In this document: piece after piece, positions 45,717 through 54,623 of the stretch
Position numbering within the stretch: the stretch's first letter is position 1
Layout of the letters: the number at the start of each line of letters is the position of its first letter
Position numbers and translations under genes: made by a program
From: Clostridium beijerinckii
GTDB lineage: Bacteria; Bacillota; Clostridia; Clostridiales; Clostridiaceae
Direction of reading: 5' to 3'
DNA length: 64,000 nt
NCBI GenBank assembly: GCA_003129525.1
Contig: CP029329.1
Location: 4,028,001 to 4,092,000, forward strand
The notes under the pieces: generated by a model
What the model was told of the DNA's origin: nothing
Seen by the model: only the letters and a program-made list of their open reading frames with translations
The model's database searches: none

Positions 45717-45802
45717 ATTAAACACCCCGTACAAATAGCCAATCTCTTTATATCACTATTTGTACTCTAATAAAGATTTTAAACTTTATTTAGGTGTTTA
45801 AT
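45717..45802. repeat. Nested inverted repeats in the pdxA2-dtnK gap
   Basis: ATTAAACACC (45717-45726) and GGTGTTTAAT (45793-45802) enclose GTACAAATAG (45729-45738) and CTATTTGTAC (45756-45765), both exact. The 86-bp unit can form a two-level hairpin in the intercistronic mRNA or represent a tiny MITE. The rest of the 350-bp gap (45483-45836) shows nothing coding. Confidence 0.6.
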
Positions 45803-45836
45803 GATATTCAACAACTAAGTATATTTTAATTTATCA

Positions 45837-46835
45837 TTACTTTTTAAAATTTTGTGAATATTTTACTGCTAATAAGATAGCTTCAATCATACTGATAGAA
45901 CTTACTTTTCCTGTACCAGCAATATCAAATGCTGTTCCATGATCTACAGATGTACGAAGTATTGGCATTCCACCTGTAATCGCAATTGTTCTATTGAAAT
46001 CAAGTGTCTTTGTCGCAATATGCCCCTGATCATGATATAAAGACAATACACTGTTAAATCTTCCCTGTAATGCCTGATGGAACACTGAATCTGCTCCAAT
46101 TGGTCCAACTACCTTGTAACCTTCCTTTTGAAGTTCCTCTATTGCTGGCATAACTTCGTTAACTTCTTCATCTCCGAATAATCCATGTTCTCCACAGTGT
46201 GGGTTAAGTCCGGCAATAGCCATTGTACCTTCTGTTACTCCTAATTTTTTAAGAGCTTCCATACATCTCTTAACATAATCAATAATACGATCTTTTTTAA
46301 CCATGTCACATGCTTGTCTTAATGATACGTGTCTGCTTAGAAAGAATACTCTCATTCCACTTACTTCAAACATTGTTAATGGATCTGATGTATCTGTTAA
46401 AGCACCAAAGATTTCAGTATGGCCGATATAAGGGACTTTTCCAGCTTTTAAAGATTCTTTATTGATTGGTGTAGTTGCTACTGCATCTACTTTACCTGAA
46501 TTTGCTAACTGAATACTTCTTTCTATATACTCATAAGCAGCTTTTCCACACATACCAGATACTTTACCAAATTCAAATTTATCCATGTCAATATTATCAA
46601 GATCAATTAGGTTAAGTATATTTTCTTCAAATATCCCCTCTTCTGGATTATTGATTACATTTATTTTTAAATTAGTACCTGCTATTTTAATTGCATTCTC
46701 CATGATTTTTTTATCTCCAACTACAATAACTCTAGCTTGTTCAAATACTTTCATTGTTGCAATTGATTTTGCAACTATTTCTGGACCAACGCCTGCTGGA
46801 TCTCCAATTGGTACTGCTATTAATGCTTTATTCAT
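45837..46835 (-). CDS. pdxA2: PdxA2-type 4-phospho-threonate/erythronate dehydrogenase
   Basis: A 332-residue PdxA-family protein with [21 protein letters not shown] metal-site region and S-L-Y-H-D-Q-G-H. PdxA itself makes pyridoxine precursor; PdxA2 paralogues in operons with DUF1537 kinases oxidise and decarboxylate 4-phospho-D-threonate or -erythronate to dihydroxyacetone phosphate. The operon context points strongly to PdxA2. First gene of the operon; ATG 46835 after AGAAGGAG. Confidence 0.9.
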   Translation of the reverse strand: MNKALIAVPIGDPAGVGPEIVAKSIATMKVFEQARVIVVGDKKIMENAIKIAGTNLKINVINNPEEGIFEENILNLIDLDNIDMDKFEFGKVSGMCGKAAYEYIERSIQLANSGKVDAVATTPINKESLKAGKVPYIGHTEIFGALTDTSDPLTMFEVSGMRVFFLSRHVSLRQACDMVKKDRIIDYVKRCMEALKKLGVTEGTMAIAGLNPHCGEHGLFGDEEVNEVMPAIEELQKEGYKVVGPIGADSVFHQALQGRFNSVLSLYHDQGHIATKTLDFNRTIAITGGMPILRTSVDHGTAFDIAGTGKVSSISMIEAILLAVKYSQNFKK

Positions 46836-46861
46836 AATAATTACTCCTTCTTAAATATTTT

Positions 46862-46932
46862 ATTCGTTCGTTTATGTTCTTTTATTTGTTTGTTTATGTT
46901 TTAATTTTATTGCATTTGTTCGTATATGTCAA
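46862..46932 (-). promoter_or_regulatory. Threonate-type operon promoter with three DeoR-like boxes
   Basis: On the minus strand TTGACA (46932-46927), 17-base spacer, TAAAAT (46909-46904). The plus-strand pattern ATTYGTTYGTWTATG occurs at 46862-46876, 46884-46898 and 46914-46928, covering -35, start and leader. GAAC/GTTC-like TTTGTT boxes are usual for DeoR regulators, so these are likely operators of the regulator at 41948-42709. Confidence 0.75.
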
Positions 46933-47029
46933 TTATTATTTCATTTTTTCCCAAAAATATTTATAAATAGTGGTAATAATCATAGATCATTTATAATATG
47001 TTATTGTTTTTATTATATTATTTATTAAT

Positions 47030-47996
47030 AATAGGTTGTTTAATAACTAATTTTTACAATTAATTGTTTAAGAAAATATTCTTAGAAATTATAGATTCCA
47101 AGGATATTTTCTAGTATTTATTCGTTGCTGTTTTTATATAATTTGAATCCTATAGGAGATTGAAGAAACAAAGCATTTTCATATCGTTTATCAATAAATG
47201 ACTCAATACTTTTAGCCTTACGCATATTTATATCAGTTAACAAATTAAATTCTAATCCGGAAGCGATTTCAAGCGACTCTACTGAATCATATGCTGCATC
47301 TGCAAGTATTAAAAATGGGTTATAAATTTTAGCTTCATATAGTAAATTTGAGACTTGATTGTCATAAACATTAACTGTTGTTAAATCAAAAACTAAAGGA
47401 ATTATAATATCACTAACTGCTGCAATACAGTGTAATTTATAACCTTGATAGTATCAAATGCGGGTACCCTTACCGGATTTAGCTTCGCTATCATACTTGG
47501 AACTTCTTAAAGCATTTCCATCTATTGCACACAATCTAGTTTCAGGATTAATAAGTTCAACAAACATAGCATAAATACTATAATATATATGCTTCTCTAA
47601 AATTTTAGTTCTTAATGAGAATGTAGAATAATCTGGTACTTGATTAAGTTGAATTATAGATTGAAACACATGGTCTTGCTTTATACGATATTCAAGTTCC
47701 CTTAAACTGAAAATACTACTTTTAACGCCACATAATAATATGTATGCAACTATTTATTCATCTGAATACTTGCGAGGTCGGCCTTTAGTACTTTGAATAT
47801 TTGAATTTAATTTAGCAAATACAACTTTAACAGCTTCAAAAATTTTATAATGGTCATTTTCGCTTTTAATATTTAATGGTATAATCATATTTGAGTCATT
47901 CCTTATGTGATATTTTTAGGTTTTTTGCGAAATTATTATATCACAAAGGAATGACTTATTTATTTTTTACAAATTTTGTTTATTCAACAACCTATT
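47030..47996 (-). mobile_element. IS4/IS5-type insertion sequence remnant with terminal repeats
   Basis: AATAGGTTGTT (47030-47040) and AACAACCTATT (47986-47996) are inverted ends of a 967-bp element that carries one broken transposase gene (47118-47888). A duplicated target could not be seen. Its right end touches an IS3-type remnant beginning at about 48003. Confidence 0.8.
47118..47888 (-). pseudogene. DDE transposase, interrupted
   Basis: Starting at ATG 47888 the frame reads M-I-I-P-L-N-I-K-S-E-N and G-R-P-R-K-Y-S-D-E, hits TAA near 47760, continues with A-Y-I-L-L-C-G-V-K, L-C-A-I-D-G-N-A-L-R-S and stops at about 47454. After a shift it resumes Y-Q-G-Y-K-L-H-C and L-I-L-A-D-A-A-Y-D-S. 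The A-I-D-G and A-D-A-A-Y-D pieces are the DDE residues of an IS4/IS5-type enzyme. Two lesions make it non-functional. Confidence 0.85.
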
Positions 47997-48002
47997 AAAA
48001 AT

Positions 48003-48684
48003 ATGATTACTCATTTATGTGAAATATCAGGAGTTTCACGTTAGGGATATTATAATTATTTTACCGATAAATCGAAGATCAACAGAGACACTCTTGACAG
48101 GGTCGATGAGTTGGTTAGAGATAATATTCTGAAGGCCTACAATTTTAAGGGTCGTAAAAAGGTGCTAGGCAAATTAAAATGACATTAGAAGGTCAATTTG
48201 ACATTGTATACAACTTAAAGCGTATTAGACGAGTAATAGAAAATATAACATTATTGTTCAAATTAGAAAGGCTAATCCATTTAGAAGAATGATGAAAGCA
48301 ACAAGGGAACATTCCGTTTTATCAAATTCTCTAAAGAGAAATTTCAAACAAGATATACCTGGTAAAGTACTACTAACAGATATAACTTATTTATTCTATG
48401 GTAAGGGCCAAAAGGCATATTTATCAACAATTAAGGATGCATCTACAAACGAAATCTTAGCATACAATGTATCTGATAGTTTAAAACTAGATATAGCCAC
48501 AGAGACTATACATAAACTAAAAAAGAATAGATTAATGAAACTGCATAATTATGCATTTATTCATTCTGATCAAGGGGTACATTATACGAGTCCAATTTTT
48601 CAACAATTAATTAAAAAATATGGATTAGGACAATCAATGTCTAACGCGAAGACTTTAATCCTGCCATCACATTCAGAGGATTAA
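48003..48684 (+). pseudogene. IS3-family transposase OrfB remnant
   Basis: From ATG 48003 the frame shows I-T-H-L-C-E-I-S-G-V-S-R followed by TAG, then G-Y-Y-N-Y-F. This is the IS150-type OrfB start. After further stops, the rve core appears (P-G-K-V-L-L-T-D-I-T-Y-L-F-Y and F-I-H-S-D-Q-G-V-H-Y), giving two of the three DDE acids. It breaks off after G-Q-S-M-S, before the final glutamate region. Stops near 48042 and 48180. Non-functional. Confidence 0.85.
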
Positions 48685-48688
48685 TAGA

Positions 48689-48747
48689 AGAAAGTGTCAA
48701 TGTAATACAAAGGAGTATAGCGCATTAGTATTACATTGACACTTTCT
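48689..48747. repeat. 20-bp perfect inverted repeat next to IS3 remnant
   Basis: AGAAAGTGTCAATGTAATAC (48689-48708) and its exact complement (48728-48747) flank a 19-base loop. It starts 5 bases after the transposase stop. It may be a transposon end, a terminator or a recent insertion. The stretch to 48974 has GTTGGAGTTTTA and no gene. Confidence 0.7.
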
Positions 48748-48974
48748 GGAGTTGGAGTTTTAGAAGTTAACATTGAATATCCAGTATGAATTAGAGAAAC
48801 ATTAACTTACGAACGAAGGTGAGCCTAACTTCAAGCTGAATAAACAGGTGAACCAAGTACAATACAATATTATTAATTTTGTAATTTATTATAATTAAGT
48901 TTTCTGTGAAAAGTAAAAAGATAGAAGGTATACTAAGCATTTCTAGGCAATTTTTTTAATTATATATACATTAA

Positions 48975-49493
48975 TTAAAATACAACTTCTTCGATTATGT
49001 AATCATTCCAGTTGCATGCATTTGCACGATTTGTACAATCACCCATTACTTTACCATCTTCATTTATAAACATTTTACGTTCTGCATCTTTACCATATTG
49101 TTTCCATATTATAAAATATACCTTTCCCTCTTTATCAACTGCATATGATCTATATATAGTACCTTCAATTTGTCTCTCTGGAAATGCATCTTCAATTTGA
49201 TATATTGCTTTATCTTCATATGTAAACTTTCCATATTTTTTTTCTAGATTTGTTATGTTGTATTTTTTTTCTAATCCCTCGCAATAAACTACTAACTCTT
49301 CTACATAATTTATATGTAACACATTATTTTTAATTTCGAAGTAATAATGATCATCCCAATTCATAGCTTCAAATTCTTTTTGTTCATCTTCCGTGAGTAC
49401 TAAAGATACATGAACGCTATCAGTTCCCTTAAACCCAAATCTTGTTGCTTTTGCTTCTAGTTTATCTGTAATTGTTTTTAATAATTCACTCAT
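48975..49493 (-). CDS. Hypothetical protein (172 aa)
   Basis: ATG 49493 (M-S-E-L-L-K-T-I) is used because GGAG lies about eight bases upstream; the 16-codon longer frame lacks a site. The sequence is acidic and charged with alternating strand and helix patterns, e.g. S-V-H-V-S-L-V-L-T-E-D-E-Q and G-K-V-Y-F-I-I-W-K-Q-Y-G-K-D-A. The last part contains C-T-N-R-A-N-A-C-N-W. No family recognised. The large palindrome at 49554-49598 lies 61 bp upstream and may control it. Confidence 0.6.
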   Translation of the reverse strand: MSELLKTITDKLEAKATRFGFKGTDSVHVSLVLTEDEQKEFEAMNWDDHYYFEIKNNVLHINYVEELVVYCEGLEKKYNITNLEKKYGKFTYEDKAIYQIEDAFPERQIEGTIYRSYAVDKEGKVYFIIWKQYGKDAERKMFINEDGKVMGDCTNRANACNWNDYIIEEVVF

Positions 49494-49553
49494 CGTATTC
49501 TCCACTTGCCTTTTAAGGTTTAGACATAACCTTTTATTCACTATAACTAACTA

Positions 49554-49598
49554 ATGTATTGTATAACTAATATATAATATATAAGTTATACAATACAT
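49554..49598. promoter_or_regulatory. Near-perfect 45-bp palindrome upstream of a hypothetical gene
   Basis: ATGTATTGTATAACT (49554-49568) and AGTTATACAATACAT (49584-49598) are exact complements; the 15-base centre is also almost symmetric. It lies 61-105 bp upstream of the start at 49493. Such long AT dyads are usual for dimeric regulators or for hairpins. The remaining 49599-49819 shows nothing clear. Confidence 0.5.
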
Positions 49599-49819
49599 AT
49601 GCAATTACTTTATTTCATTTCCAAGAAAAAAATACATTAAGTGAATTACCTTGATTGTGACTTTTAGACCTAAAAATCACATAATATAGATATCCAATTT
49701 CTAATATATACTTCTCCTATAAAAATATCCCAAACTAGAAATGCATGACCTTCCTTTCGGCAGGATATCCCCATAAGTATAGTTTTCATCGACCTAGTTT
49801 TCATCTTGAATATCTATAA

Positions 49820-50597
49820 GTTATCCTCCAATCTTTATTTTGACCTCTTTACTATTTCCAATATCCAAATACTTATTTAATTCATTCTTATCTAACATTT
49901 TCATATTAGCAAATTCATATTTTCTATCTATTTGATCATATTTATTTTTTCCCAAATTATGAAATGGCAACAAATGGACCTCTTTTATTTTATATTTACA
50001 TGCTAAATCAATAATCTCATTTATTGTTTTATCGTCATAATTAAAAGTTGGTATAATAGGTACTCTAATAATTATCTTGTCTGGATTTATTGAGGAAATA
50101 TACTCAAGATTTTTTAGGATTTTATCAAGATTTCCTCCAGTAACTTAATTTAACTTTTTATTATTAATATGCTTAATATCAAATAAAAATAAATCTATAT
50201 ATGGTTCAGCTTCAGAAATCTTTTCTATATCAACATTTCCTGTAGTCTCTACTGCTATATTAAGACCTTGTTTTTTGCCTTCTTTTGATAATTTTAGGTA
50301 TTCCTCATAATGAAGAAAAGTCTCCCCGCCTGAGATTGTGAGGCCTCCATTAGAATCATCATAATATTCTTTGTCTTTCATAACTTCAAATATAATTTCA
50401 TCTATACTTTTATTTATTCCTGCAAAATGTATTGCATGGTTTGGACATACTTCTCCACATAACTCACATTCACCGCAAGTTTTACGATTAAATACCATTC
50501 TGCCATCTATAAAATCAATTGATTTCTTAGGACAATTTACTAAGCATGTTTTACACTTTACACATTTGCTTTCAATATACATTAATATACTTATCAC
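49820..50597 (-). pseudogene. Glycyl-radical enzyme activase (PflA-like), degraded
   Basis: The frame begins inside the ferredoxin insert: C-V-K-C-K-T-C-L-V-N-C-P, then C-G-E-C-E-L-C-G-E-V-C-P, the two 4Fe-4S motifs of GRE activases. It continues with T-I-S-G-G-E-T and V-E-T-T-G-N-V. The N-terminal radical SAM C-x3-C-x2-C motif is missing. An in-frame TAA at 50145-50147 cuts the protein, after which V-T-G-G-N-L and R-V-P-I-I-P-T-F-N follow in the same frame. A single extra T near 49860 diverts the end. Not functional. Confidence 0.8.
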
Positions 50598-51080
50598 AGT
50601 CTATTAAATCTTTTCTTATCTTTTCATATCCTTCAAAGTTAGCTTCAGCTGCTTTTTGCAATTCTTCTAATGTATATTTCTTTTCTTCAAATACTAAATG
50701 CTTAATTGCATATATGGAATGTTTCTGGTTTATCATTTTTGATCTTTTCTAAACTTTCAAAAATAACTTCTAATTCTTTCTTCCTTGTATCATTTGCTGT
50801 TTCCATATGTCTTTGCACCATTTCTTGTAGATAACTTGCAGATTCTACAAATAAGTCTAATGCTAGTAATGAAGCAATATAGAAATTATTATCCTTATCC
50901 TTTTCTAAATGTCCATTAATTAATTTTCGGAGTCCACCTATTCCGAGGTTTAATAATTTAGGATAATCTAACATCATACCGCTAATTCTAACCGTTGCAA
51001 TTAAGGGATATTTACAATCAATAAATGCACCAACTGTTGAATCATTAACAATATCTTTACAATTAATTAAAATATATTTT
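50572..51080 (-). pseudogene. Glycyl-radical enzyme, internal fragment
   Basis: The minus-strand frame around 50702-51080 encodes L-D-Y-P-K-L-L-N-L-G-I-G-G-L-R and E-K-I-K-N-D-K-P-E-T-F-H, resembling the N-terminal half of pyruvate formate-lyase-like glycyl radical enzymes. A second frame (50572-50700) has Y-T-L-E-E-L-Q-K-A-A-E-A-N-F-E-G-Y-E, a later GRE segment. The gap between them is a deletion; the Cys and Gly-radical loops are gone. It runs into the activase remnant, as expected for a linked pair. Confidence 0.6.
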
Positions 51081-51175
51081 CTTCATTCTCAACCAAATAC
51101 TTTCACCTATATATTTTATAATCAATCTACAATTTAGTCCTTAACAATTATGAATTTGGAAAAAAACATATATAG

Positions 51176-51204
51176 TTGATTAAAATATTATCTTATGCTA
51201 AAAT
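51176..51204 (+). promoter_or_regulatory. Candidate promoter for the guanidine riboswitch transcript
   Basis: TTGATT (51176-51181), 17-base spacer and TAAAAT (51199-51204). Start would be near 51211, about 40 bases before the riboswitch. Confidence 0.6.
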
Positions 51205-51248
51205 TCATTTATTAGTTGCAACTTATAAATAACTAAATAATTTATATA

Positions 51249-51336
51249 GTTTTCTAGGGTTCCGCAGTTTAAGCTGGCAGGTCCGAGAGAAAACGCACAG
51301 TTAAATGTGTACACGGAAGGATAAAAGCCTGGGAGA
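51249..51336 (+). promoter_or_regulatory. Guanidine-I (ykkC) riboswitch aptamer
   Basis: The conserved pieces are in order: CTAGGGTTCCG, GGTCCGAGAG, ACACGGAAGGATAAAAGCC and TGGGAGA. P1 pairs GTTTTCT with AGAGAAAAC. This is the ykkC motif class I, which binds guanidine and turns on exporters or carboxylases. It precedes an SMR exporter. Confidence 0.95.
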
Positions 51337-51366
51337 TATTTTAATAATATTTTTATTGGCTTTTTT
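51323..51366 (+). terminator. Riboswitch expression platform terminator
   Basis: AAAAGCC at the 3' edge of the aptamer can pair with GGCTTTT (51358-51364) followed by T-rich sequence. Ligand binding uses the same AAAAGCC strand, which explains termination without guanidine. Confidence 0.85.
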
Positions 51367-51459
51367 ATTTTTTGCTTTTTTAGAATTATGCCAAGAAATA
51401 TTATTATTCTTATATTAATTATGATATAAAAGATATATTAATTTAAGGAGTGAATAATT

Positions 51460-51780
51460 ATGAAATGGATTTATCTAGTGATAGCTGGAGTTTTTGAAGT
51501 AGGCTGGGCTATTGGATTAAAATATTCACAAGGATTTACAAAAACAATGCCTAGTATATTAACTTTAATAGGAATGATTGCAAGTTTCTATTTTTTATCA
51601 TTATCTATAAAAACCCTTCCAATAGGTACTGCATATGCAATTTGGACAGGTATAGGAACTGTTGGTACTGTAATTTTAGGTATTATCTTGTTTAAAGAAC
51701 CATTTGATACTATTCGTATGATTTGTATTGTATTAATAGTTAGTGGAATCATTGGGTTGAAATTAACATCACCACATTAA
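51460..51780 (+). CDS. gdx: SMR-family guanidinium exporter (SugE/Gdx type)
   Basis: A 106-residue four-helix small multidrug resistance protein. K-W-I-Y-L-V-I-A-G-V-F-E-V-G-W-A-I-G-L-K shows the essential Glu13 and the W16/G-L-K pattern of the SugE/Gdx subgroup. G-T-A-Y-A-I-W-T-G-I-G-T-V-G marks helix 3. Gdx proteins exchange guanidinium for protons. The upstream guanidine-I riboswitch confirms the role. ATG 51460 follows AAGGAG. Confidence 0.95.
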   Translation: MKWIYLVIAGVFEVGWAIGLKYSQGFTKTMPSILTLIGMIASFYFLSLSIKTLPIGTAYAIWTGIGTVGTVILGIILFKEPFDTIRMICIVLIVSGIIGLKLTSPH

Positions 51781-51880
51781 TAATTGTATATTATTAAAAC
51801 TAATTCAGTAAAACATAATTCACATGGGATTTTTTTAAACCTGTGAGTTTCACCGTTAAAAGAAAGGATGGAAATAAAAT

Positions 51881-52270
51881 ATGTCAGAAAAGATACTAAC
51901 AATGAAATTATTAAAAGAAAAATATGGGGTTTGTAGGTTAGATAAAACAGAATTAATCCCTGAATGGGCACAGAATAGTGATTTTTTTTCTATAACAAGA
52001 ACATCAGATGAATTATCAATTGTATGCTCTCAAGATGATATTCCTAATGATATAAATTGTGAAAAAGATTGGAGAATTCTAAAGATTGAAGGACCATTAG
52101 ATTTTTCTTTAATTGGAATTCTTGCTTCAATCAGTACAATACTAGCACAAAAAGGAATAAGCATATTTGCTATTTCTACATATGATACGGATTATATTCT
52201 TGTTAAAAATAATGATATAGATAATGCTATATCAGCACTTATCAAAGAAAGATATGATGTTATAGAATAA
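51881..52270 (+). CDS. ACT/CASTOR-domain protein
   Basis: The 129-residue protein has the pattern of the small ACT-domain proteins: I-C-R/C-R-L, the C-S-Q-D-D-I-P strand, W-R-I-L-K-I-E-G-P-L-D-F-S-L-I-G-I-L-A-S-I and G-I-S-I-F-A-I-S-T-Y-D-T-D-Y-I-L-V-K. ACT modules bind amino acids or other small ligands. It begins 100 bp after gdx; whether it is in the guanidine-controlled transcript is unclear. ATG 51881 follows AAAGGATGG. Confidence 0.85.
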   Translation: MSEKILTMKLLKEKYGVCRLDKTELIPEWAQNSDFFSITRTSDELSIVCSQDDIPNDINCEKDWRILKIEGPLDFSLIGILASISTILAQKGISIFAISTYDTDYILVKNNDIDNAISALIKERYDVIE

Positions 52271-52296
52271 TTGCAATTTTAATCACTTTAAACTAT

Positions 52297-52338
52297 AAAA
52301 AAAGGGATACTTTCACTATTGAAAATATCCCTTTTTTT
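52297..52338. terminator. Intrinsic terminator after the ACT gene
   Basis: AAAAAAAGGGATACTTTC pairs with GAAAATATCCCTTTTTTT across ACTATT with one mismatch. Strong in both directions. Confidence 0.9.
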
Positions 52339-52376
52339 ATAAATCACTTAAATTCGTCTACAAACTAAGTTTATTG

Positions 52377-52552
52377 CTATGCTAATATAAAATTTTCCGG
52401 AATATTGTCTGCAGTTGAAAAGTTATCACATATAATATAATCAAAAGAATTCAAAGTCTTAAATTTATAGAATCCTCTTGCTTCAAATTTAGTGGAATCT
52501 ATTAATAAATTAAAACTTTCATTATATACATTCTTCGTTCTGAGGCTATCAT
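52377..52552 (-). pseudogene. DeoR-family regulator with large internal deletion
   Basis: GGGAGTG precedes ATG 52552, which starts M-I-A-S-E-R-R-M-Y-I-M-K, a DeoR N-terminus. Within about 17 codons it stops, and another frame continues with I-D-S-T-K-F-E-A-R-G-F-Y-K-F and F-D-Y-I-I-C-D to TAG 52377-52379. That is the DeoR C-terminal part (compare S-D-K-S-K-F in the regulator at 41948-42709). The middle is missing. The rest of 52553-52890 shows nothing clear. Confidence 0.65.
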
Positions 52553-52908
52553 ATAGACACTCCCTTCGATAAAATTATAGTTTATAAATTTATCAAATAC
52601 AAACTTCTTCTTGCATTATTAATCATCATATGTACATATTTAAGATAAAACCTGTGCTGATCCATATATCCAGAAGAAATCAACTATGCCCTGTTGTAAC
52701 TATTACTGAGAATTAGACTGTAGATTTCACTTTGTTCTTCACAAATTTCTATACCTCTTAGGTATTTCCAAACTTCAATCGTATTTACTAATAATTTGTT
52801 GTTTAATCAATAATCTTAGTTTATTATTAAAATTAAGACTATTAAATATAAAATTATTTTAGCCTTTGTAAAAATATTGTATGTATAATAAAAATGGAGA
52901 ATGTAAAT

Positions 52909-53469
52909 ATGGAGAATATAATTAATCTACTTATAAATTATGGATTAATGGGAATTATAATAGCTGCACTTTCTGAAGCTATTTTTTTACCAATACCTAT
53001 GGAACTCATTTCTGTTCCTGTTTATTTATCAAACCCAACTAAGGCATTTTTATATTCCATTATAATAATATTTTTTTCTTGTTTATGCTCAATTGCAGGA
53101 TATTATTTAGGCAAATTATTCGGCAAACCTATAACAGAGAGATTTATTTCAGAAAAATACCTTAACAAGCTTAAACATTTATATGATAAAAATTCATTTG
53201 GAACAATTTTCACCTCTTTATTTACCCCAATACCTTATGAAGTATATGTACTATCTGCTGGGATGTTTAATATAGGTTTTAAAAGATTCATTTTTGCAGC
53301 AATTATTAGCAGAATTCTAAGACATTTACCTCAAGGTATTATAATATTCTTATACGGAGATACCCTTTTATCACATCTTCAAAACTATACGTTGTCTATT
53401 TCACTATTTATATTTGCTATAATAATATTAAAATACTTACTTAATAATAAAAAGTTAGGTAAAAATTAA
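52909..53469 (+). CDS. DedA-family membrane protein
   Basis: ATG 52909 is preferred because GGAG lies about ten bases ahead; the upstream ATG has no site. The 186-residue protein has the DedA/SNARE-assoc profile: an early F-L-P-I-P-M-E (the E-F-L/P-P-x-P-E type motif), G-Y-Y-L-G-K-L-F-G and later T-P-I-P-Y-E-V-Y-V-L-S-A-G with R-I-L-R-H-L-P. DedA proteins flip undecaprenyl phosphate or related lipids and aid membrane energetics. It sits alone before an AEC transporter. Confidence 0.85.
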   Translation: MENIINLLINYGLMGIIIAALSEAIFLPIPMELISVPVYLSNPTKAFLYSIIIIFFSCLCSIAGYYLGKLFGKPITERFISEKYLNKLKHLYDKNSFGTIFTSLFTPIPYEVYVLSAGMFNIGFKRFIFAAIISRILRHLPQGIIIFLYGDTLLSHLQNYTLSISLFIFAIIILKYLLNNKKLGKN

Positions 53470-53524
53470 TTTATCTGACTAAAATATTTATTTTATAATA
53501 ACGAAAGAAATCAGGTGCTTAAAC

Positions 53525-54463
53525 ATGGAAAATTTTATTTTGTCAATTAATGTTGTACTTCCTTTATTCATTACAATAACACTAGGATATTTTTTTAAGT
53601 CAATAAAACTGTTTGATAATCATACAGTAAAGCAAATGAATAATTTAGTATTTAAATCATTTCTACCAATATTATTATTTTATAATATATATAAGACTGA
53701 TTTAAGTATGGGATTCAGACCTAAATTAATAATCTTTGCTGTACTCAGTATAATATCTATATTTTTAGTATTATGTGTAATAATCCCTATGATTGAAAAG
53801 GATAATAAAAGAAAAGGTGTCTTAATGCAGGCTATTTTTCGCAGTAATTTTGTTCTTTTTGGATTACCAGTTACAATATCATTACTGGGTGAACAAAATT
53901 CAGGGGTTCCCTCATTAATTATTTCAGTAATAATTCCAACTTTCAATTTTTTAGCTGTGATTTCATTGGAAATGTATAAAGATGGAAAAATAAATTATAA
54001 AAAAATTATTAAAGGCATAATAACAAATCCACTTATTATAGCCTCATTAATTGGAATATTTTTTCTTATTACAGGAATTAAATTGCCACATTTTTTAGAT
54101 AAAACCTTGTTAGATTTCTCAAAAGTAGCAACACCATTAGCTCTTGTAATATTAGGAGCATCTTTTGAATTTACTGCAGTTAGTAGCTGCTTAAAACAAG
54201 TTATAATAGGTGTAATTGGGAAATTAATAATAGTACCATGCATATTTATTCCTATTAGTATATTAATAGGATTTAGAGATATAGAGCTGGCAACACTGCT
54301 TATTATGTTCTCAGCACCCGTAGCTATAAACTCATTCACTATGGCTGAACAAATGGGCGCAGATAGTGAACTCGCAGGACAAATTGTTGTGTTTAGTTCA
54401 ATATTGGCTATTTTTACAATATTTTTGTGGATCTATATTGTGAAAACTTTAGGATATATGTAA
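53525..54463 (+). CDS. AEC (auxin efflux carrier) family transporter
   Basis: A 312-residue ten-helix protein with the family features L-G-Y-F-F-K-S-I-K, R-S-N-F-V-L-F-G-L-P, L-I-I-S-V-I-I-P-T-F-N-F and late A-P-V-A-I-N-S-F-T-M-A-E-Q-M-G. Bacterial AEC proteins move malate, malonate or similar acids. ATG 53525 follows weak upstream AGGTG. Directly downstream of DedA on the same strand, perhaps co-transcribed. Confidence 0.88.
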   Translation: MENFILSINVVLPLFITITLGYFFKSIKLFDNHTVKQMNNLVFKSFLPILLFYNIYKTDLSMGFRPKLIIFAVLSIISIFLVLCVIIPMIEKDNKRKGVLMQAIFRSNFVLFGLPVTISLLGEQNSGVPSLIISVIIPTFNFLAVISLEMYKDGKINYKKIIKGIITNPLIIASLIGIFFLITGIKLPHFLDKTLLDFSKVATPLALVILGASFEFTAVSSCLKQVIIGVIGKLIIVPCIFIPISILIGFRDIELATLLIMFSAPVAINSFTMAEQMGADSELAGQIVVFSSILAIFTIFLWIYIVKTLGYM

Positions 54464-54562
54464 ATAAATGTTCGTCTAAATTGTTGATTTATACACTAAA
54501 ATAGGCAGTCCAATCTTATCTTGAATTGAGACCCCCTATTAAATTTATTTTGGGTAATAAAA

Positions 54563-54596
54563 AAGAAGTACCTTATTTTTTTAATAGATACTTCTT
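54563..54596. terminator. Terminator between convergent AEC and NhaP genes
   Basis: AAGAAGTA (54563-54570) pairs with TACTTCTT (54589-54596), with A5 and T-rich flanks. Confidence 0.65.
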
Positions 54597-54623
54597 AAAT
54601 TCCTACATTATTGTAAATATAAA

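Noticed and set aside
51819..51848. Terminator between gdx and the ACT gene
   Set aside because: TCACA/TGTGA with a poor GG/CC extension is too weak and lacks a clean T-run after the stem.
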